Assembly (NCBI GenBank): GCA_946887345.1
Contig: CAMPKR010000070.1
Coordinates: 1-9,713 of the forward strand
DNA from: an uncultured Bacteroidota bacterium
Lineage (GTDB): Bacteria > Bacteroidota > Bacteroidia > Chitinophagales > Chitinophagaceae
DNA length: 9,713 nucleotides
Reading direction: 5' to 3'
In this document: one piece after another, positions 6,813 through 9,713 of the stretch
Layout of the letters: every line of letters begins with the position of its first letter
How positions within the stretch are numbered: position 1 is the stretch's first letter
Notes under the pieces: generated by a model
The model's database searches: none
Told to the model about the DNA's origin: nothing
What the model saw: the letters and a program-made list of their open reading frames with translations, nothing else
Position numbers and translations under genes: made by a program

Positions 6813-7505
6813 CTATTTATCGCCATTTTCGTCATTTAATAGCCCGGGGCGCCTTTCAGCCGTCCTTTTCACAGCTTCGTCGTGTCTCCATACCTCCACT
6901 TTCTTGGGGTCCCCGCAGAGCAGTATCTCAGGCACTTTCCAGCCCCTGAAGTCTGCCGGGCGGGTATATACAGGAGGCGCCAAAAGCCCGTCCTGGAAGG
7001 AATCGAAGAGGGCAGAGGTCTCATCGTTCAGCACCCCCGGTATCAGTCTCCCTACAGCATCTACCACCACAGCTGCGGCCAGTTCGCCCCCGCTTAGCAC
7101 ATAGTCGCCTATAGATATCTCCATAGTCACAAAGTGCTGCCTTATGCGCTCATCTATTCCTTTATAATGCCCACAGATTATTATGATGTTTTCCTTTAAT
7201 GAGAGCCTGTTGGCGGTCTTTTGCTCAAAAAGCCCTCCGTCAGGCGTCATGTATATTATTTCGTCATATTTCCGTTCTGCCTGTAGCTTTTCTATCAGTA
7301 TTGCCAGAGGTTCAGGCATCATCACCATGCCTGCCCCGCCGCCGAACTGGTAGTCATCTACTTGCCCCTGTTTATAAGGGGTGTGGTCCCGCAGGTTATG
7401 GCGGTGTACCTCCAGTAAGCCTTTAGCCTGCGCCCTCTTCATTATTGAGTGGCTGAAAGGACTTTCCAGCAGTTCTGGTAGTACGGTAATTATATCTATG
7501 CGCAT
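6813..7505 (-). CDS. trmD: tRNA (guanine-37-N1)-methyltransferase
   Basis: TrmD uses S-adenosylmethionine to methylate N1 of G37, next to the anticodon, in tRNAs with G36, which prevents +1 frameshifting; it acts as a cytoplasmic dimer. The 230-residue product carries the SPOUT trefoil-knot signatures: [13 protein letters not shown] (54-66), GHYKGIDER (112-120) and [11 protein letters not shown] (131-141), followed by [14 protein letters not shown], in which D149 corresponds to the catalytic aspartate of E. coli TrmD. The C-terminal domain has the typical [19 protein letters not shown] segment. It is slightly shorter than E. coli TrmD (255), as is usual in this phylum. ATG 7505 begins the conserved [13 protein letters not shown]. 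The 102-base gap to rimM is long for this operon and carries a short degenerate repeat; no promoter is evident in it. Confidence 0.98.
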   Translation of the reverse strand: MRIDIITVLPELLESPFSHSIMKRAQAKGLLEVHRHNLRDHTPYKQGQVDDYQFGGGAGMVMMPEPLAILIEKLQAERKYDEIIYMTPDGGLFEQKTANRLSLKENIIIICGHYKGIDERIRQHFVTMEISIGDYVLSGGELAAAVVVDAVGRLIPGVLNDETSALFDSFQDGLLAPPVYTRPADFRGWKVPEILLCGDPKKVEVWRHDEAVKRTAERRPGLLNDENGDK

Positions 7506-7509
7506 GATC

Positions 7510-7545
7510 TAGTCGTAAGTAGAAAGTCGTTAGTCGTAAATAGAA
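7510..7545. repeat. Degenerate direct repeat between rimM and trmD
   Basis: TAGTCGTAAGTAGAA (7510-7524) and TAGTCGTAAATAGAA (7531-7545) agree at 14 of 15 positions, and a partial AGTCGT copy (7525-7530) lies between them, so the core AGTCGT occurs three times in 36 bases. It ends only a few bases from the trmD start and lies entirely in the intergenic gap. It looks like a dispersed Bacteroidota-type intergenic repeat; that reading is inference. Confidence 0.7.
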
Positions 7546-7607
7546 GTTAGTATCAATGATCAAATAGTCCGGGTCAATCCATTAATCTCCCCAAATCCCG
7601 GTTCAGA

Positions 7608-8114
7608 CTACAGATACACTTCAAGCAGCCCATCCGGCAGATTTACCTCTATCTTCTTTTTCTTCAGGTCTATTCCGTCTATGGTTTGCTCTATCAGTGG
7701 TATCAGCACTTCAGCGTCTTTGTAGTTCACCTGCGCCAGCCACTGCGTAGGTGTCTGCATTATGTCTGCTATCTTTCCCAGCTTGCCATGCTTCCTGTCT
7801 GTAACTTCAAAGCCTATCCACAGCAGCGGAGAATCAGCAGCCTTCTCCTCTAGTATTTCCTCCTGCACATACACATGCTTGCCCACCAGTCGTTTTGCCT
7901 GTTCTACTTTTTCAATGTCTTCCAGGTTCACTATATATTCTGCATTATTGCTCGCTTTGCATTGCAGTGTGAAGTAGGGGATATAGCTTTCCTTGTTCAG
8001 CTCCACAAAGAGTGGCGCGCCTTTTTTCAGCCAATCCGAATGGCCGATTATATGTGTGAGGATCACTCCGCCTTGCAGGCCGTGCGTGGCCACTATCTTT
8101 CCTATTCTTATCAT
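7608..8114 (-). CDS. rimM: Ribosome maturation factor RimM
   Basis: RimM binds ribosomal protein S19 and assists maturation of the 30S head and 16S rRNA processing in the cytoplasm. The 168-residue product has the normal two-domain layout: an N-terminal RimM barrel (about 1-88) opening with IGKIVATHGLQGGV, and a C-terminal PRC-barrel (about 95-168) with WIGFEVTDRKHGKLGKIADI and the closing EVLIPLIEQTIDGIDLKKKK, IEVNLPDGLLEVYL. Sequence divergence from proteobacterial RimM is high, but motif order and length fit. ATG 8114 shares its A with the TAA of the upstream T9SS-cargo gene (TAATG), implying translational coupling. rpsP, the normal upstream partner, is not here. trmD follows after 102 bases. 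Confidence 0.95.
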   Translation of the reverse strand: MIRIGKIVATHGLQGGVILTHIIGHSDWLKKGAPLFVELNKESYIPYFTLQCKASNNAEYIVNLEDIEKVEQAKRLVGKHVYVQEEILEEKAADSPLLWIGFEVTDRKHGKLGKIADIMQTPTQWLAQVNYKDAEVLIPLIEQTIDGIDLKKKKIEVNLPDGLLEVYL

Positions 8115-9052
8115 TATTCTACAGCAAGTTTTCCTTTAGCGTGTATACCGCGCGGACTCACTACCTGGTAAAAATACATACCGCTGCTCAGGTTTCCGCG
8201 GTCAATAGTGGTCTTGCTGCCGGCCAGGTTTTGTTCCCTCACCACTTGCCCCATAGCATTGCTGATCACCAGTTTCATCCCTGCTACTGCCTCGTCTACA
8301 AACAGGGTTGATTGCTCGCGCAGCGGGTTGGGCGCTACTTGCACCGCGCTCCTGCCGGCTACATTCTTTGTAGAAAGCGGGTCTGCCCGCAGTATCGTCA
8401 TTTGCTGGCTCGGCACATGATAGAAGGCTATCGGCAGTATCGTATCCGTAGTATACCAGGTATAGCTGGTCACTACATTCCAGTTAGAACCTACCAGCGT
8501 GCTGTCTATGGTTTTTATACGCGCTACATTATTATACGGACGGAAATAAGTGATCAGTGTTCCCCATCCATCGTAATATCTTTTTACTCTTCCACTGTTG
8601 GTATTGTTCTGCCAGGTGTCGCTCAGGCTGTCACCATAGTTCATAGGGAAGTTGAAAAGCACTTTCGGATTGTTGGTATAGTCTGCTGCATTTACAGCAC
8701 CCATATTTTCACCGTTGATGATCAGTTGCGATCCCAGGTCGGTGAAATAAGTATAGGTAGTGTCTCCTGACATTCTTCTTCTTGCTACAAGGTTACAGGT
8801 AAGGAAGTCCGATTCAAATTCAGTGCCGTCTATGTCTATATATTCCAGGTTGCCTACAAAGTTGAAGCTGCTCTGGAAGGAGAAATCCCAGGTCACGTTA
8901 GCGCCGCCTCCCCCGGGGTTAGTAATATTGGTGCCGACATATATAGTAGTACCAAAACCATAAGAAGGCAGGTAGTCCTGTATCACAGGCTGGGCATTCG
9001 CGCCTGTGGCGCTCAGCAAAAGAATAATGATAGTTTTTATCGGTGTACGCAT
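8114..9052 (-). CDS. T9SS-secreted surface/extracellular protein with type A sorting domain
   Basis: The 312-residue product has a clear signal peptide (MRTPIKTIIILLLSATGANA, then QPV), which fixes the start at ATG 9052; the longer frame to 9151 only adds leader-like residues and crosses the probable promoter. Residues about 21-236 form a beta-rich, Asn/Thr/Tyr-rich region (for example NITNPGGGGANVTWDFSF) that I do not recognise; no catalytic motif is visible. Residues about 237-312 are a type A C-terminal sorting domain: VQVAPNPLREQSTLFV, MKLVISNAMGQVV, and LSSGMYFYQVV, ending in KGKLAVE. Such domains route cargo through the type IX secretion system, where they are cleaved and the protein is attached to the surface or released. 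The stop overlaps the rimM start by one base, placing a secreted protein at the head of a translation operon. Confidence 0.9.
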   Translation of the reverse strand: MRTPIKTIIILLLSATGANAQPVIQDYLPSYGFGTTIYVGTNITNPGGGGANVTWDFSFQSSFNFVGNLEYIDIDGTEFESDFLTCNLVARRRMSGDTTYTYFTDLGSQLIINGENMGAVNAADYTNNPKVLFNFPMNYGDSLSDTWQNNTNSGRVKRYYDGWGTLITYFRPYNNVARIKTIDSTLVGSNWNVVTSYTWYTTDTILPIAFYHVPSQQMTILRADPLSTKNVAGRSAVQVAPNPLREQSTLFVDEAVAGMKLVISNAMGQVVREQNLAGSKTTIDRGNLSSGMYFYQVVSPRGIHAKGKLAVE

Positions 9053-9095
9053 ACAATATTTATTAGGGGTTAATAAAATGCTCAGTCCCATATTG

Positions 9096-9103
9096 CAAAG
9101 GTC
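9096..9103 (-). promoter_or_regulatory. Possible -7 element for the T9SS-cargo/rimM transcript
   Basis: GACCTTTG followed by C on the minus strand matches TAnnTTTG except for the first two bases. It lies 43 bases before ATG 9052, leaving a leader of about 35-40 bases. The nearest upstream TTTG (9119-9116) is too close, with a 12-base spacer. It is the best candidate seen in the divergent gap, but weak. Confidence 0.3.
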
Positions 9104-9192
9104 GCATTCTTTCCACAAACGGTAAAAAATGACCGTACTAATGACATACAAATGAGCAAAAACACTAACTTCACCACACTAAAAAGCTATTT

Positions 9193-9504
9193 ATGAAACG
9201 TTTTATTGCATTTCTTGCACTCTCGATATCTATTTCAACCCTTTCCTTCGCGCAGTCTTCTAAGGAGTTTACCGTTGTAAAGAAGAACGGTAAGACTATG
9301 ATGACCACGGACGGCAAAACCAGCGAGATAAAAGAACAGGTAACAACAGCCAACGGCCACATCTTTAAACCCAACGGTACAGTAATACTGAATACCGGTA
9401 TCTCAATTGAGCTGAAAGAAGGAGAAGCGGTAGATATGAACGGCAAAAAGATAGCCGACCAATCACAGAAAAACAGCCCGGCCGGGAAAGCAACTAGCAA
9501 ATAA
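9193..9504 (+). CDS. Small secreted protein with DUF6799-like repeat motif
   Basis: The 103-residue product starts with a signal peptide (MKRFIAFLALSISISTLSFA, then QSS), so it is exported to the periplasm or beyond. The mature part is short and polar. Residues about 25-85 show a rhythm of short strands ending in N/D-G turns: VVKKNGKTMMTTDGKT, then NGHIFKPNGTVILNTG, then LKEGEAVDMNGKKI. This pattern resembles the DUF6799 family of small Bacteroidota proteins, whose function is unknown; the assignment is from memory of the pattern and moderate at best. The tail (QSQKNSPAGKATSK) is Ser/Lys-rich and probably disordered. The gene stands alone: divergent from the T9SS-cargo gene across 140 bases and closed by a strong terminator. 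ATG 9193 is preceded by an A/T-rich stretch without a Shine-Dalgarno. Confidence 0.85.
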   Translation: MKRFIAFLALSISISTLSFAQSSKEFTVVKKNGKTMMTTDGKTSEIKEQVTTANGHIFKPNGTVILNTGISIELKEGEAVDMNGKKIADQSQKNSPAGKATSK

Positions 9505-9525
9505 GAACTTAAAAAGAATAACAGG

Positions 9526-9549
9526 AAGCCGCCGCGAGGCGGTTTTTTT
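9526..9549 (+). terminator. Intrinsic terminator of the small secreted-protein gene
   Basis: AAGCCGCC (9526-9533) pairs with GGCGGTTT (9538-9545, one G-T wobble) around a GCGA tetraloop of the stable GNRA class, and T continues to 9549. It begins 22 bases after the stop codon at 9504. This is a textbook rho-independent terminator. Confidence 0.93.
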
Positions 9550-9592
9550 CATGTACTCAACCGGGGGAATCAACCGATTTTTTTTCAGGTAC
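9543..9592. repeat. Two copies of a T-run-CA(T/G)GTAC motif
   Basis: TTTTTTTCATGTAC (9543-9556) and TTTTTTTCAGGTAC (9579-9592) agree at 13 of 14 positions, 36 bases apart. The first copy begins in the terminator U-tract. ATGTAC (9551-9556) and GTACAT (9589-9594) also form an inverted pair. This could be remnant duplication or chance in T-rich sequence. Confidence 0.4.
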
Positions 9593-9713
9593 ATTTTTTA
9601 CTTTAATTTTTGAAATTCTGAGCGGGCGGAAAGCCGCGCCAATACTGAAAAGCTTAGTTTTTTATTTGAATTTTACTTGAATTTTGTTTGAATTTTACTT
9701 GAACTATGCTTTA
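9550..9713. other. AT-rich non-coding end of window
   Basis: I see no gene in this stretch. It holds the second T-run-CAGGTAC copy, a small possible hairpin (GCGG/CCGC around AAAG near 9625-9636) without a U-tract, and the 11-bp tandem repeat at the edge. A gene may begin or end just outside the window. Confidence 0.6.
9665..9708. repeat. 11-bp tandem repeat, four units
   Basis: Four consecutive 11-bp units are seen: TTTGAATTTTA (9665-9675), CTTGAATTTTG (9676-9686), TTTGAATTTTA (9687-9697) and CTTGAACTATG (9698-9708). Units 1 and 3 are identical and 2 and 4 similar, so there is also a 22-bp higher-order period. A weaker relative, CTTTAATTTTT, occurs at 9601-9611. The period is not a multiple of three and all frames are interrupted, so the block is probably non-coding. 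The array may continue past the window edge. Confidence 0.85.

Noticed and set aside
9119..9136. ACGGT/ACCGT inverted repeat in the divergent gap
   Set aside because: Only five base pairs across eight bases; expected by chance, although its position between divergent genes was noted.
9053..9151. N-terminal extension of the T9SS-cargo gene
   Set aside because: The extra residues have no family character, and the signal peptide begins at ATG 9052.
9166..9173. TAACTTCA as a -7 element for the small secreted-protein gene
   Set aside because: Two mismatches in the conserved TTTG part and no TTTG at the right upstream distance.
1..9713. CRISPR array, tRNA, rRNA, transposase, phage or toxin-antitoxin genes
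   Set aside because: No regularly spaced repeats with unique spacers, no tRNA-like folds, and no integrase, transposase or toxin-like products were seen on either strand.

Overview
The window looks like chromosomal DNA from a Bacteroidota bacterium, probably near the Chitinophagaceae, although I would not name a genus. The grounds are a type IX secretion (T9SS) C-terminal sorting domain, promoters of the TTTG-N19/21-TAnnTTTG type, starts without Shine-Dalgarno sequences, signal peptides ending in ANA/FA/YA-Q, and a TPR-membrane-HTH regulator of a kind common in that phylum. I see no phage, transposon, CRISPR, tRNA or rRNA signature. This is mostly ordinary housekeeping and cell-envelope sequence with some unusual details.

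Layout. Positions 1-3924 are on the plus strand: the 3' end of an M32 carboxypeptidase, a GTG-started two-helix membrane protein that overlaps it by one base, and a large secreted M1-type metallopeptidase with a C-terminal region that looks like an outer-membrane beta-barrel. A convergent junction (3925-3998) holds two hairpins. Positions 3999-9052 are on the minus strand. Read in the direction of transcription this run is: a T9SS-secreted protein, rimM (sharing one base with it), trmD, rplS with its own strong promoter and terminator, a membrane-bound TPR/HTH regulator, and then two very small single-helix membrane proteins behind a consensus promoter. The second-to-last of these, 56 codons, is easily missed. 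A divergent gap (9053-9192) leads to a small secreted plus-strand protein with a textbook terminator. The last 160 bases are non-coding and end in an 11-bp tandem repeat.

How the genes relate. rimM, trmD and rplS form the conserved translation cluster (ribosome maturation, tRNA m1G37 methylation, ribosomal protein L19). Its usual first gene, rpsP, is absent here, and a T9SS cargo gene sits in its place with a stop-start overlap that suggests translational coupling. The two peptidases are not obviously linked in function: M32 enzymes are usually cytoplasmic, whereas the M1 protein is exported. The TPR/HTH protein has the layout of a one-component regulator with a periplasmic sensor and a cytoplasmic DNA-binding domain. 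A perfect palindrome lies just upstream of its start. The most worthwhile leads are the peptidase-barrel fusion, the pair of mini membrane proteins, the rimM/T9SS coupling, and the repeats at 7510-7545 and 9665-9708.
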